Shown: positions 7,499-16,366 of the stretch, in pieces | Layout: the number at the start of each line of letters is the position of its first letter | Numbering within the stretch: the stretch's first letter is position 1 | Assembly (NCBI GenBank): GCA_026400395.1 | Contig: JAPLPD010000167.1 | Span: 1 to 44,397, forward strand | Reading direction: 5' to 3' | DNA length: 44,397 nucleotides | DNA from: Alphaproteobacteria bacterium | Lineage (GTDB): Bacteria > Pseudomonadota > Alphaproteobacteria > Rhizobiales > Xanthobacteraceae | The notes under the pieces: generated by a model | Database searches by the model: none | What the model was told of the DNA's origin: nothing | The model's input: only the letters and a program-made list of their open reading frames with translations | Translations under genes and position numbers: made by a program

Positions 7499-8716
7499 CT
7501 ATTCCTTCGGGAGTTCGCCCTTGTAGTCGCGGTCGTAATATTCCGGCTTCATCCGATTCTGTGCGCCGTTTTGCGAGAGCATCCCGAGATACTCTTCCTT
7601 CAAATAGGGATCCTCCATCCAATACGGGATCGAACTGCCGCCCTCGTTGATGTCCATGCCGGTGTAGTCGATGTGCTTCTCGCCGGGCGGACCGGGTTCG
7701 CGCCCCGGATTGTGCGGGCCGAACCAGGCGGTGAGCCGCAACGGATCTTTCGACACGCCAAAGTGCTGGTGAAACCAGCGCGCCCCGCCGGGCGCGGCCG
7801 ACACCAGGCCGACGGGTTCGTAATCGACGCGCTTGACGAGATCGGCCTTGCCGTCCTTCCACGGATTTACGCCGGCGTGCTCAGGCCATGTGTACGTGTA
7901 ACCCTTGCCGCGCAGGCAAATCAGTACCGCCGCGGAGGTGTGCGCGTGCGCCTTGGAGTAGCGGCCGTTCTCATGCTGCGCTATCCAGAGATAGAAGGTG
8001 TTGCCGGTCATAAATGGTTCGATGCGGCGATAGCCAGGGGAGCGGCGGTTGTCGAGCGGCAGATCGCAGTTGACGATGTCCGGCACGAAGTTGGTGCGGC
8101 GCATGGCGAGGCCGCGCACCGGATCGGGCTCGATGTCATCCTTGTACTTGTAGAAATCGTCGGCGCCGGAAAACCGGTCGCGGAACTGGTACGGATTGTC
8201 GAAGATCGCGCCGACATTGTTGATAAGGTTCATCAGGTTTGGCGCGGTGGTGCCGGCGAGCAGCAACGCCGGCGCGGATGATGCGTTGACGATGCGATGC
8301 CAGGCGTTGACCGGGATCGAGAACAGCGAGCCCTTCTGCCATTCGAAGACGTGGCGCTTGGAATCGTTGTCGAGCCAGACCTCGGTGGTGCCGCGTCCTT
8401 CGACAACGAAATAGATCTCCTCGTAGATGTGCTTCTCGGGGTTCAGCGCGCCTGCGCCCGGCACCTCGATGACGTAGTTGCCCCATTTTCCTTCGGTGCC
8501 GTGCAGCTGGATGTAGCTGCCGCGGCCGCCGGTGCGCTTCCAGGGCGCCAGCGGCAGGTTCTGCACCTTGCTGATGCCGATGTCGCGGAACACCGGGATG
8601 CCTTCCGACTCCATGAAGTTGTCGTAGGGCGTCTTCGGCCGGCCGAACTTGCCGAACCCGGCCCGCTTGCCGCCGGTCGGCTCGTGCCAGTGCGTCGCGC
8701 CTGGGACGTCATGCAT
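7499..8716 (-). CDS. Bicupin protein A (gentisate dioxygenase-like fold)
   Basis: This is a 405-residue protein if started at ATG 8716. That start overlaps the stop of the upstream bicupin gene by 8 bp and gives the N-terminus MHDVPGATHWHEP, so translational coupling is likely. It has two cupin barrels. The first is around EKHIYEEIYFVVEGRG (94-109). The second has AHAH, with H257 and H259, and WFHQHF, with H316 and H318. The usual glutamate ligand of the first cupin motif is not seen in the second barrel, which leaves a possible three-histidine iron site. That arrangement is known in gentisate and salicylate dioxygenases. The reaction is unassigned; ring cleavage is a reasonable hypothesis given the Rieske and aldolase genes nearby. 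Confidence 0.85.
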   Translation of the reverse strand: MHDVPGATHWHEPTGGKRAGFGKFGRPKTPYDNFMESEGIPVFRDIGISKVQNLPLAPWKRTGGRGSYIQLHGTEGKWGNYVIEVPGAGALNPEKHIYEEIYFVVEGRGTTEVWLDNDSKRHVFEWQKGSLFSIPVNAWHRIVNASSAPALLLAGTTAPNLMNLINNVGAIFDNPYQFRDRFSGADDFYKYKDDIEPDPVRGLAMRRTNFVPDIVNCDLPLDNRRSPGYRRIEPFMTGNTFYLWIAQHENGRYSKAHAHTSAAVLICLRGKGYTYTWPEHAGVNPWKDGKADLVKRVDYEPVGLVSAAPGGARWFHQHFGVSKDPLRLTAWFGPHNPGREPGPPGEKHIDYTGMDINEGGSSIPYWMEDPYLKEEYLGMLSQNGAQNRMKPEYYDRDYKGELPKE

Positions 8717-9848
8717 GAGCCTTCTCCTCTTCCTCGACCTTAACCGGCTGATCGACCCTCTCGGCGGCATAAGCCTTGTCCATCGCCGACTTCAGGCCGT
8801 GCTTGGCGAGCTCCTGCTCGAAGTCCTTGCGGGTCTCCGGATTCTCGTCGGAGTAGTCGATCTGGTCGCCGCCGAGCCGCTTGCTGATCCAGGCCTTCGG
8901 CACGCCCTGGGCGTTGCGGATGGCGACGCCCTCGTGCTTGAAGGCGAGATAGCGCGCCGGCGTGGTGCCGGTGTTGAAATGCTGATGTAGCCACATGTTC
9001 GGCGGCACGATCATGGTGCCGACCTCCCACTTGTAATAGCGCGGCTTGTCGCCCTCCGGCCACATCAGCGAATAGCCTTCGCCGGACAGGATGATGACGT
9101 GGGCGCCTGGTCCGTGGGCGTGCGCCTTCTTGTAGGTGCCGATCGGGAATTGCGAGATGTGGCTGTTCAGCGACGACTTTGCGAAGTTGAAGCGGATGTG
9201 GCCGCCGCCGGCGCCGCGCTCCTTCGCCGTGATCAGCGGCAGGTTGACCGCGTCCGGCACGAAGTTGGTCGCCAGCATGAAGCCCTTGGTCTCGTCCTTG
9301 GCGGAGAAGTAGTCCGGTTCGCCGTTGAATCGGCCCTTGAAGTCGTACTTGGTGCCGAAGATGAAATCCAAGTCCTCGTAGAGGTTGATCACGATCGGCG
9401 CGTTGGTGACCGAAACAAAACGCGCGGGCTCGCGGCCCGAGCCATTAAAGTGCTGGTGCAGGCAGTTGAGCGGAATCGCAAACAGCGCGCCGGCCTTCCA
9501 TTCGAAGGTGATGCGCTGGCCGGCGTCGTTCCACACGGTGGTGGAGCCGCGCCCGCTCAGGATCATGATGGTTTCTTCGAACAACTGCCGTTGCGGGCTG
9601 AGTGTCTTGCCCGGCGGGATCTCGCAGACGTAGCAATCGTTCGAGGTGCGTGATGCCTCATGGTTCATGAAAACGCCGCGTCCGCCGCGCCGCGCCCAGG
9701 GCTTCAACTCGACGGTGTTCAGATTCTGCACATAAGTCGAGCTGATGAGGTCGAGCCCCTCGCTCTTCACCCAGCGGGTGTAGGGCGTCTCTTTTTCCGA
9801 GGCGAATTTCTTGGCGAACTCGTCCGAAACGATGGCGTCCTTGGCCAT
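8709..9848 (-). CDS. Bicupin protein B (gentisate dioxygenase-like fold)
   Basis: This 379-residue protein is related to bicupin A and lies directly upstream in the same operon. Barrel 1 covers about residues 75-150, with QLFEETIMILSGRG and CLHQHF (H131, H133). Barrel 2 covers about 230-305, with KAHAHGPGAH (H243, H245, H250) and WLHQHF (H288, H290). The first barrel lacks the HxH pair, so metal binding is expected mainly in the second. The C-terminal tail is charged (EEEEKAHA). Two unequal paralogues in one coupled unit suggest a heteromeric enzyme or two successive steps. GGAG precedes the ATG. The promoter would lie in 9849-10054, shared with the binding-protein operon. Confidence 0.85.
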   Translation of the reverse strand: MAKDAIVSDEFAKKFASEKETPYTRWVKSEGLDLISSTYVQNLNTVELKPWARRGGRGVFMNHEASRTSNDCYVCEIPPGKTLSPQRQLFEETIMILSGRGSTTVWNDAGQRITFEWKAGALFAIPLNCLHQHFNGSGREPARFVSVTNAPIVINLYEDLDFIFGTKYDFKGRFNGEPDYFSAKDETKGFMLATNFVPDAVNLPLITAKERGAGGGHIRFNFAKSSLNSHISQFPIGTYKKAHAHGPGAHVIILSGEGYSLMWPEGDKPRYYKWEVGTMIVPPNMWLHQHFNTGTTPARYLAFKHEGVAIRNAQGVPKAWISKRLGGDQIDYSDENPETRKDFEQELAKHGLKSAMDKAYAAERVDQPVKVEEEEKAHA

Positions 9849-9881
9849 GCAGCTGCTCCGATTGTTACCGTTCTTCTATGC

Positions 9882-9894
9882 GGAACGATGTTCC
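9882..9894. promoter_or_regulatory. Inverted repeat GGAAC-GAT-GTTCC in the divergent promoter
   Basis: Perfect 5 bp arms with a 3 bp centre lie 34 bp upstream of the bicupin B start codon, in the 206 bp gap between bicupin and binding-protein operons. A further half-site, CGGAACGGTACC, follows (9904-9915), and GGTACC recurs at 9986-9991. The shape fits a dimeric repressor or activator site such as those of IclR or GntR-type regulators. No regulator gene is adjacent. Confidence 0.45.
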
Positions 9895-10054
9895 AGGATT
9901 CGCCGGAACGGTACCATCCGTCTTCCAGCCCGCGCAAACGGCCGAAGGGTTCCGGGCCGGTGCGCGTGATGCCGCAGAACCGGCTGGTACCAATTCCCCG
10001 CTCGCCATGCCAAAATCCCTTGAGACAACCAAAAAATGCAATCGAGGAAACGTA

Positions 10055-11038
10055 ATGATGAGGGATACCGCCAATAAGCTCGCCGCGATTCTGTTTGGCG
10101 TGCTGGCCATGGGCTTGCCGGCGTCGTTGGCGTCCGCCCAGAATTACCCGTCCCGCAACATCACGGCGATCATTCCGTTCGCGGCGGGCAATGCCAACGA
10201 CATCACCTCCCGTATCGTGCTCGAGCAGGTCGGCCGGCAGATGGGCCAGGCGGTCATCATCGACAATCGCGGCGGCGCGGGCGGCACCATCGGCGTCGGC
10301 CAGGCGGCGCGAGCGGCGCCGGATGGTTACACGATCCTGTTCCATTCGGCATCGTTCAGCTCCGCCTATGTGACGCACAAGGCGCTGCCCTACGACACCT
10401 TCAAGGATTTTATCGCGGTGGCGCCGGCCGGCATTTCGCCGAGCGTGCTCGTTGTCTCGCCGTTGAAGGGCTACAAGAACGCCGGCGAGCTGATCGCGGC
10501 GGCCAAGGCAAAACCCGGCGAGATGAATTTCGCCTCCGCCGGCATCGGCGCGGCCTCGCATCTGGCGGCGGAAAAATTCAATGTCGCCGCCGGCATCAAG
10601 TCGCAGCATGTGCCGTTCAAGGGCCCGGTCGAAGCCTTGACCGAGGTGATGACCGGCCGCATCGATTACTACTTCCTGCCGATCGCGCCGGCGCTGGCGC
10701 TGATCAAGGACGGCAAGGTCACGGCGCTGGCGGTGAGTTCGAGCACGCGCGCGGCCTCGCTGCCGGACGTGCCGACGGTCGCGGAGATCGGCTTGCCCAA
10801 GGCGGCCTATGCTTTCTGGAACGGCGTTTTCGTTCCGGCCAAGACCCCATTGGATATCGTCACCAGGCTGCACGACGAGACCCAGAAGGCCGTCGCCGAC
10901 GCGAGCGTGAAGGAGCGGTTTGCCAAGCTCGGCATCGTTCCGATGACGATGACGCAACCGGAGTTCCAGAAATACTTCGAAGACGACGTCAAGGACACCG
11001 ACGCGCTCGCCAAGGCGGCAGGTATCGAGAGGCAGTAG
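10055..11038 (+). CDS. Bug/TctC-family solute-binding protein (2 of 5)
   Basis: This 327-residue protein starts at ATG 10055, set by GAGGAA six bases upstream. An open frame extends further upstream but has no signal peptide. Residues 1-28 are a signal peptide (SLASAQ). The mature N-terminus YPSRNITAIIPFAAGNAND matches the Bug ligand-binding loop, followed by IDNRGGAGGTIGVGQ. It is the first of four tandem binding-protein genes with short gaps, likely a single operon with the hydrolase and TctAB. The periplasmic receptor would deliver a carboxylated or aromatic ligand to TctAB. Confidence 0.92.
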   Translation: MMRDTANKLAAILFGVLAMGLPASLASAQNYPSRNITAIIPFAAGNANDITSRIVLEQVGRQMGQAVIIDNRGGAGGTIGVGQAARAAPDGYTILFHSASFSSAYVTHKALPYDTFKDFIAVAPAGISPSVLVVSPLKGYKNAGELIAAAKAKPGEMNFASAGIGAASHLAAEKFNVAAGIKSQHVPFKGPVEALTEVMTGRIDYYFLPIAPALALIKDGKVTALAVSSSTRAASLPDVPTVAEIGLPKAAYAFWNGVFVPAKTPLDIVTRLHDETQKAVADASVKERFAKLGIVPMTMTQPEFQKYFEDDVKDTDALAKAAGIERQ

Positions 11039-11088
11039 CGCGACTGCTGGACAAAAGTCTGCACGGCATCAAGGCGGCGTAGAACGAC

Positions 11089-12072
11089 ATGATGCGATTG
11101 ATCGCAGCGTTGCTGTCGGCGGGTGGCCTCCTGGCCGCCGCGTGCGGCGGCGCGGCGGCCCAACAGGATGCGGCGAAAAACTGGCCGTCGAAGCCGATCC
11201 ACGCCGTGGTGCCGCTCGCGCCCGGCACCGGCGGCGACGTTATGGCGCGGCTGATGCTCAATCAGCTCGCGCTGCAACTCGGCCAGTCGATCGTGATCGA
11301 GAACAAGGGCGGCGCTGGCGGTACACTCGGCGTCGCGCAGGTGGCGAAGTCCGATCCGGACGGCTACACGCTGCTGGCGCATTCATCGACGCACGTTATT
11401 TCGCCAGCCATGTATACCAGCCTGCCGTATGACACCGCCGGTGACTTCGCCGGCGTGATGCCGATCGGTAGCGTGCCAAGTGCGCTGGTGGCGGCGCCGT
11501 CGAAGGGCATCAGAAATCTCAAGGACTTCGTTGAAAAGGCCAAGGCCACGCCTGGCGGCTTTACCTATGCGTCGGCCGGCGTAGGATCGACCACCCACCT
11601 CACTGCGGAACGGTTTCGCCTGAGCGCCGGTTTCCCCGCGATTCATGTGCCGTTTCGCGGCGGCGGCTTCCAGCCCGAAATCATCGCCGGCCGTGTCGAC
11701 TTCGCCTATTCGCCGATCGCGACCTCGCTGCCGAACATCAAGGACGGACGCCTCCAGGCGGTCGCGGTGTCGAGCCCGCAGCGCGCGGCGGCGTTGCCGG
11801 ATGTGCCGACCACATTGGAGGCTGGCTATGCGGACTCCGATTACGTGATCTGGGTCGGGCTGTTTTTTCCGGCGAAGACGCCGCGGGCGATCGTCGACAG
11901 GCTGAACCTCGAAATGAAGAAAGCGTGGGAGAATCCAGCCCTGCGTGAAAGGTTTGCCGGACTCGATGTCACCCCGATGCCGATGACGGCGGCCGAGTTC
12001 GACGTTCTGATCAAAAAGGAAATTGCCGCCAACGCCGTGCTGGCCAAGGCGGCCGGGCTGCAACCGAATTGA
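11089..12072 (+). CDS. Bug/TctC-family solute-binding protein (3 of 5)
   Basis: This 327-residue protein has an N-terminal signal peptide (about 1-25, ending GGAAAQ). WPSKPIHAVVPLAPGTGGD and ENKGGAGGTLGVAQ mark the Bug family. It is closest in appearance to copy 2 (PGTGGD/PGNAND loops, FPAKTP near the C-terminal lobe). It lies 50 bp after the previous gene and 28 bp before the next. The different loop residues at the binding cleft compared with its neighbours suggest a different ligand preference, which is inference from the alignment of motifs by eye. Confidence 0.92.
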   Translation: MMRLIAALLSAGGLLAAACGGAAAQQDAAKNWPSKPIHAVVPLAPGTGGDVMARLMLNQLALQLGQSIVIENKGGAGGTLGVAQVAKSDPDGYTLLAHSSTHVISPAMYTSLPYDTAGDFAGVMPIGSVPSALVAAPSKGIRNLKDFVEKAKATPGGFTYASAGVGSTTHLTAERFRLSAGFPAIHVPFRGGGFQPEIIAGRVDFAYSPIATSLPNIKDGRLQAVAVSSPQRAAALPDVPTTLEAGYADSDYVIWVGLFFPAKTPRAIVDRLNLEMKKAWENPALRERFAGLDVTPMPMTAAEFDVLIKKEIAANAVLAKAAGLQPN

Positions 12073-12100
12073 AGTCTGCATGAACGCACGGAGAAACCAG

Positions 12101-13087
12101 ATGACGCGAATGACATGGCTGTTGCTGTCCGCGCTCGCGCTGACCGCCGCGGGTCCCGCGGTGGCGCAGGACAAGTATCCGTCGAAGCCTGTGAAGATTC
12201 TGGTGCCCTACGCGCCGGGCGGCGGCACCGACATCACCGCGCGTCTGTTCGGCGATCAACTCAAGAACAGCCTCGGCCAGCAGTTTGTGATCGAAAACAA
12301 ACCGGGCGCCTTCGGCATCCTCGCCATCGAAGAAATGGCGCGCGCCAAGCCGGATGGCTACACGCTGATGATCGGCAACGTCTCGACCAATGCTATCACG
12401 CCGGTGCTGTTCAAGAACAAGTTCAAGATCGACTTCGAGAAAGAAGTGCAGTCGGTCGCCCGCTTCAACATCTATCCGTCGTTTCTGATTGCCACGACGA
12501 CCAACTTCGACGTGAAAGACGTGAACGATCTGGTCGCTCAGGCGAAGAAGAGTCCGGGCAAGGTCCGCTATACCAGCGCCGGCGTGGGCTCCTTTCCGCA
12601 TTTCGACATGGAGATTTTCGCCCGGCGGGCCGGGGTCGAGATGAATCACATTCCGAACAAGGCCGGCGCCGCCGGCATGCTCAACGATCTGGTGGTCGGC
12701 GATGCCCAGGTGGCGATCATCAATTCGGCGTCCTCGGCGGCGATGATCAAGGCCGGCAAGCTGAAGCCGCTCGCGGTGGTCGCGGAGCAGCGGGTGGCGG
12801 GCTACCCCGACGTGCCGACGATGACAGAGGCGGGCTTCAAGAGCGTTGGCACGCTGCACTGGCAGAGCATGCTGGCGCCGGCGGCGACGCCGAAGCCGGT
12901 GATCGACACACTGTTCAAGGCAATCGTCGAGGCGTCGAAGCAGCCCGCGCTCAAGGAGGCGTTCGACAAGCAGCTCGTCAGCCTCAAGGTCAGCGAATCG
13001 CCGGATGAGGCGAAAACCTGGCTCGCGGGCGAACTCGATTCGTGGCGCAAGATCACGTCCGAGGTGAAGATCGATCTGGCTGAGTAG
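12101..13087 (+). CDS. Bug/TctC-family solute-binding protein (4 of 5)
   Basis: This 328-residue protein starts at ATG 12101, with GGAGAA at a normal distance; upstream in-frame ATGs at 12023 and 12080 would spoil the signal peptide (TAAGPAVAQ). The mature start DKYPSKPVKILVPYAPGGG is a standard Bug N-terminus. It shares KPGAFGILAIEEM with copy 5 and is clearly its nearest paralogue. That pair probably arose by a tandem duplication separate from copies 2 and 3. Confidence 0.92.
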   Translation: MTRMTWLLLSALALTAAGPAVAQDKYPSKPVKILVPYAPGGGTDITARLFGDQLKNSLGQQFVIENKPGAFGILAIEEMARAKPDGYTLMIGNVSTNAITPVLFKNKFKIDFEKEVQSVARFNIYPSFLIATTTNFDVKDVNDLVAQAKKSPGKVRYTSAGVGSFPHFDMEIFARRAGVEMNHIPNKAGAAGMLNDLVVGDAQVAIINSASSAAMIKAGKLKPLAVVAEQRVAGYPDVPTMTEAGFKSVGTLHWQSMLAPAATPKPVIDTLFKAIVEASKQPALKEAFDKQLVSLKVSESPDEAKTWLAGELDSWRKITSEVKIDLAE

Positions 13088-13116
13088 GTTGCCACGCGGA
13101 CAGGGAGCAGACACAC

Positions 13117-14100
13117 ATGAAACGCATCAGCTTGGCTTTGTTGTCCATGGTTGCGGCGGGTTTTGCCTCGTCCGCATACGCGCAGGACAAGTATCCTTCG
13201 AAGCCGATCAAGGTCGAGGTGCCGTTCGGCGCCGGCAGTGCGACCGATATCGTCATCCGCATCGTTGGCGATCAGATGCGCCACGAACTCGGCCAGCAGA
13301 TCGTGGTGGAGAACAAGCCGGGCGCGTTCGGCATTCTTGCCATCGAGGAAATGGTGAAGGCGCGTGCCGACGGCTACACGCTGATGGTCGGCAATCCCGG
13401 CACAAACGTGCTGACGCCGATTATCTACAAGGACAAGTTCAAGATCGATTACGACAAAGAGGTCGTGATGGTGTCGCGGCTCGGCGAGGTGCCGCTGATC
13501 CTTTGCGCCACCACCAAGGACTTCGCGCCCAGGACCTATGCCGAGTTCATAGCGTTGGCCAAAACCAATCCCGGCAAGGTGCGTTATGCCAGCGTCGGCG
13601 TCGGTAGCAACAACCACTACGACACTGAAGCGTTTGCGCAATGGGCGGGTCTCGAACTCGTTCACATTCCCAACAAGGGCGGCGGCGCGGCGATCACCAA
13701 TGACCTGGTGTCGGGCGATGCACAGGTGGCCCTGGTCAACGCGGCAAGCTCGGCCGGCGTGATCAAGGGCGGACTGCTCAAGGTGCTCGCGGTCATGGCC
13801 GACGAGCGGATGGCGGAATATCCGGACGCGCCGACGCTGAAGGAATTGGGCTACGCCAATGGTAAGGGCCTGTGGTCCGCGCTCTACGCGCCGGCTAAGA
13901 CAGCTCCGGACGTGCTCGACACCATCCACAAGGGAACGGTGGCGGCGTTGAAGTCCGCCCCGGTGCAGGATGCGTTCAAGAAGCAGATGATCAAGGCGGT
14001 GCCGAACGCCTCGATTGCCGATGCTGCCAAATGGAATGCGGCCGAGACGGCGTACTGGAAGAAGCTCACAGAACAGGTGAAGGTCGAACGGCCGGAGTGA
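13117..14100 (+). CDS. Bug/TctC-family solute-binding protein (5 of 5)
   Basis: This 327-residue protein has a signal peptide (about 1-22, SSAYAQ) and mature start DKYPSKPIKVEVPFGAG. It shares long stretches with copy 4, for example KPGAFGILAIEEM and the SSA..IK segment, so the two are a recent duplication by appearance. A start codon preceded by AGGGAGCAG gives a good ribosome binding site. It lies 16 bp before the CocE-type hydrolase gene, tying the ligand to an ester or amide that the hydrolase would cleave. That functional link is inference. Confidence 0.92.
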   Translation: MKRISLALLSMVAAGFASSAYAQDKYPSKPIKVEVPFGAGSATDIVIRIVGDQMRHELGQQIVVENKPGAFGILAIEEMVKARADGYTLMVGNPGTNVLTPIIYKDKFKIDYDKEVVMVSRLGEVPLILCATTKDFAPRTYAEFIALAKTNPGKVRYASVGVGSNNHYDTEAFAQWAGLELVHIPNKGGGAAITNDLVSGDAQVALVNAASSAGVIKGGLLKVLAVMADERMAEYPDAPTLKELGYANGKGLWSALYAPAKTAPDVLDTIHKGTVAALKSAPVQDAFKKQMIKAVPNASIADAAKWNAAETAYWKKLTEQVKVERPE

Positions 14101-14116
14101 TTTGGAAGATCCAACG

Positions 14117-15805
14117 ATGAACATCGAAGTGAAGCCGTCCGACACCGCCCACAAGCTCAAGATCGAGCGAGACGTCGATGTGCCGATGCGTGACGGCGCC
14201 CGGCTGAAGGCCGATGTGTTCCGCCCCGACGACGGCGGGAAATTCCCGGCGCTGCTCAATCTCGGGCCGTACCAGAAGGACAAGCTCTGGGTGCCGCCGG
14301 CGCAGCTTGCAGAAAAAGCCACGCCCAACATGAATTGGGAAACCGTCACTCCGGAATGGTGGGTGCCGCGGGGTTACGCCGCGGTTCGCGTCGACGGCCG
14401 TGGCAGCGGCAAGTCTCCTGGCCAATGTGAGCCGTGGTCGCTGGCCGAGGCGATCGACTTCTACGACGCCATCGAATGGGCCGCGGCGCAGCCCTGGTGC
14501 AACGGCAAGGTCGGGCTGTCGGGCATTTCCTACTTCGCCATCAACCAGTGGTTTGTCGCCAACCTGCAGCCGCCGTCGCTGAAGGCGATCATCCCGTGGG
14601 AAGGATTCGCCGACATCTACCGTGACGCGCTGTTCCACGGCGGCATCCTGAGCGTGTTCATGACCAACTGGATCACCGCGCACACCATGCATCACGTCAT
14701 GGGCCGGGCGGCGCAGCTCAATCCGGATGGCTGGCAGGTCAATACGATGTGGCACTGGATGCATCACAACCTGGACAGTGGCGTGTTGCGCGGTTCGCAG
14801 GCGCAGTGGGATCGGATCACCGTGCCGATGCTCTCGGTCGGCAACTGGACCGGCTTCGCTCTGCATCTGCGCGGCAATACTGAGGCGTATATGCGCGCTG
14901 CCTCGAAGCATAAGAAGCTCCGCATCCACAACGGCTCGCATGTGCATCCGTTCTACACAGACGAGGGCAAGCGCGATCAGCTTCGCTTCTTCGATCACTG
15001 GCTCAAGGGCATCGACAACGGTGTGATGGACGAACCGCCGGTGAAGCTCGCGATTCGCAAGGGTAGGGACGAGATCGAGTGGCGCGACGAGCACGAATGG
15101 CCGCTCGCGCGCACGCAATGGACCAAGTTCTACTTCGACATTTCGGCGGCGGCTTCCGGCAAGGAACCGCGCGTGGGCGGTCTGGCGAAGGAGAAGCCGG
15201 CGAAGGCGAGTGCCTGCACCTATCCGGCGTTCAATCTCGGCACCATGGGCTCGACCTCGGCGGCGTCGTCGCAGGTGATGGGCGGCGGCATAAAGCCGGG
15301 CATGGGTATCGCACTTTCCACGCCGCCGCTCGCCGACGATGTCGAGGTCACCGGCCCGCTCGCCGCGACGTTTTATGTGTCGAGCGACAGCGAGGATATG
15401 GACCTGTTCCTGACGCTCCGGAATTTCGACGCGGAGGGGAACGAAATCCTGGAAACCGGCCAGCAGGGCTCCCCCGTTCCGGTAGCGAAGGGTTGGCTGC
15501 GCGCGTCGCATCGCGAACTCGACGAACAACTGTCGCTGCCGTACCGGCCCTATCACAAGCACACGCGGCGGCTGTTCCTGAAGCCCGGCGAGATCGTCAA
15601 AGTCGATGTGGAGATATGGCCGACGTCGATGACGTTTCGGAAGGGCCATCGCATCCAGCTCGATGTGCAGCCCCGTGACGGTGTCGGCAGCCAGTCGTAC
15701 CTGCACTATCATGCCGACTACAACACCGGCTCGAACACCATCTACGCGGGCGGCGAATACGAGTCGTATCTGCTTCTGCCGGTGATTCCGAAAACGGGTG
15801 GATGA
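14117..15805 (+). CDS. CocE/NonD-family hydrolase (X-Pro dipeptidyl-peptidase S15 type)
   Basis: This 562-residue alpha/beta hydrolase starts at ATG 14117, with GGAAG eight bases upstream. Domain order follows cocaine esterase: N-terminal catalytic domain with VRVDGRGSGKS (91-100) and nucleophile S138 in LSGISYF, a cap with the DALFHGG segment, a catalytic His region at NGSHVHPF, and a C-terminal jelly-roll domain. There is no signal peptide, so it acts in the cytoplasm. The family hydrolyses acyl esters or peptides. Placed between binding-protein and tctB genes, it probably processes the imported compound; the substrate is unknown. Confidence 0.9.
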   Translation: MNIEVKPSDTAHKLKIERDVDVPMRDGARLKADVFRPDDGGKFPALLNLGPYQKDKLWVPPAQLAEKATPNMNWETVTPEWWVPRGYAAVRVDGRGSGKSPGQCEPWSLAEAIDFYDAIEWAAAQPWCNGKVGLSGISYFAINQWFVANLQPPSLKAIIPWEGFADIYRDALFHGGILSVFMTNWITAHTMHHVMGRAAQLNPDGWQVNTMWHWMHHNLDSGVLRGSQAQWDRITVPMLSVGNWTGFALHLRGNTEAYMRAASKHKKLRIHNGSHVHPFYTDEGKRDQLRFFDHWLKGIDNGVMDEPPVKLAIRKGRDEIEWRDEHEWPLARTQWTKFYFDISAAASGKEPRVGGLAKEKPAKASACTYPAFNLGTMGSTSAASSQVMGGGIKPGMGIALSTPPLADDVEVTGPLAATFYVSSDSEDMDLFLTLRNFDAEGNEILETGQQGSPVPVAKGWLRASHRELDEQLSLPYRPYHKHTRRLFLKPGEIVKVDVEIWPTSMTFRKGHRIQLDVQPRDGVGSQSYLHYHADYNTGSNTIYAGGEYESYLLLPVIPKTGG

Positions 15806-15874
15806 TATGCGGATACCAGTGTTCGGCATCGCCGGAGCCACAGTCCGTTGCGTGGCAGCTTGCAGACAACTTTC

Positions 15875-16363
15875 ATGAGCAATACGCAGCCCCCAGCCAA
15901 ACAGCCGGCGTGGGACATTCTGGCCCGCGCCGACGTGCTGTCGGGGCTGCTGTTTGTCGCCATCGCCGCCTTCGGGCTGTGGGCGTCGCGGAACTATCCG
16001 GTCGGCACGGCGCTGCGCATGGGCACCGGCTACATGCCGCGGCTGCTGTGCTAGCTGCTACTCGGCCTGGGCGTTATCGTCCTGGCGCAGGGTTTACGGC
16101 AGCCGTCGGCACCGCTGCGCACATCGACGCAGGGGTGGCGCGCGATGCTGTCGGTGACCGTGGGCCTCATCGCGTTTGCCTTGAGCATCGAGCGGCTGGG
16201 CCTCGTCCTCGCCATCGCGCTGCTCACCGGCATCGGTGCGCTGGCGACGCGGGCGCTGCGGCCCCTGGAGACCGCGATTGCCGGGCTTGTTCTGATCGCG
16301 ATGTCATGGAGCATCTTCATCGTCGGGCTGGGGCTCACCATCCCGATCTGGCCCGAGTGGTAG
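15875..16363 (+). pseudogene. tctB: TctB small membrane subunit with an in-frame TAG
   Basis: The reading frame encodes a TctB-like protein of about 161 residues with four membrane helices, but codon 60 is TAG (16052-16054) in RLLC-stop-LLLGLGV. The frame is open and well conserved on both sides, ending at TAG 16361-16363, 3 bp before tctA. A single TGG to TAG change would explain it, since tryptophan fits the helix here. TctB is needed with TctA for transport, so the break would disable the system unless the stop is suppressed or is a sequence error. The ribosome binding site is weak; the start at 15875 is chosen because the TctB helix 1 follows at the normal distance. Confidence 0.85.
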
Positions 16364-16366
16364 GGC

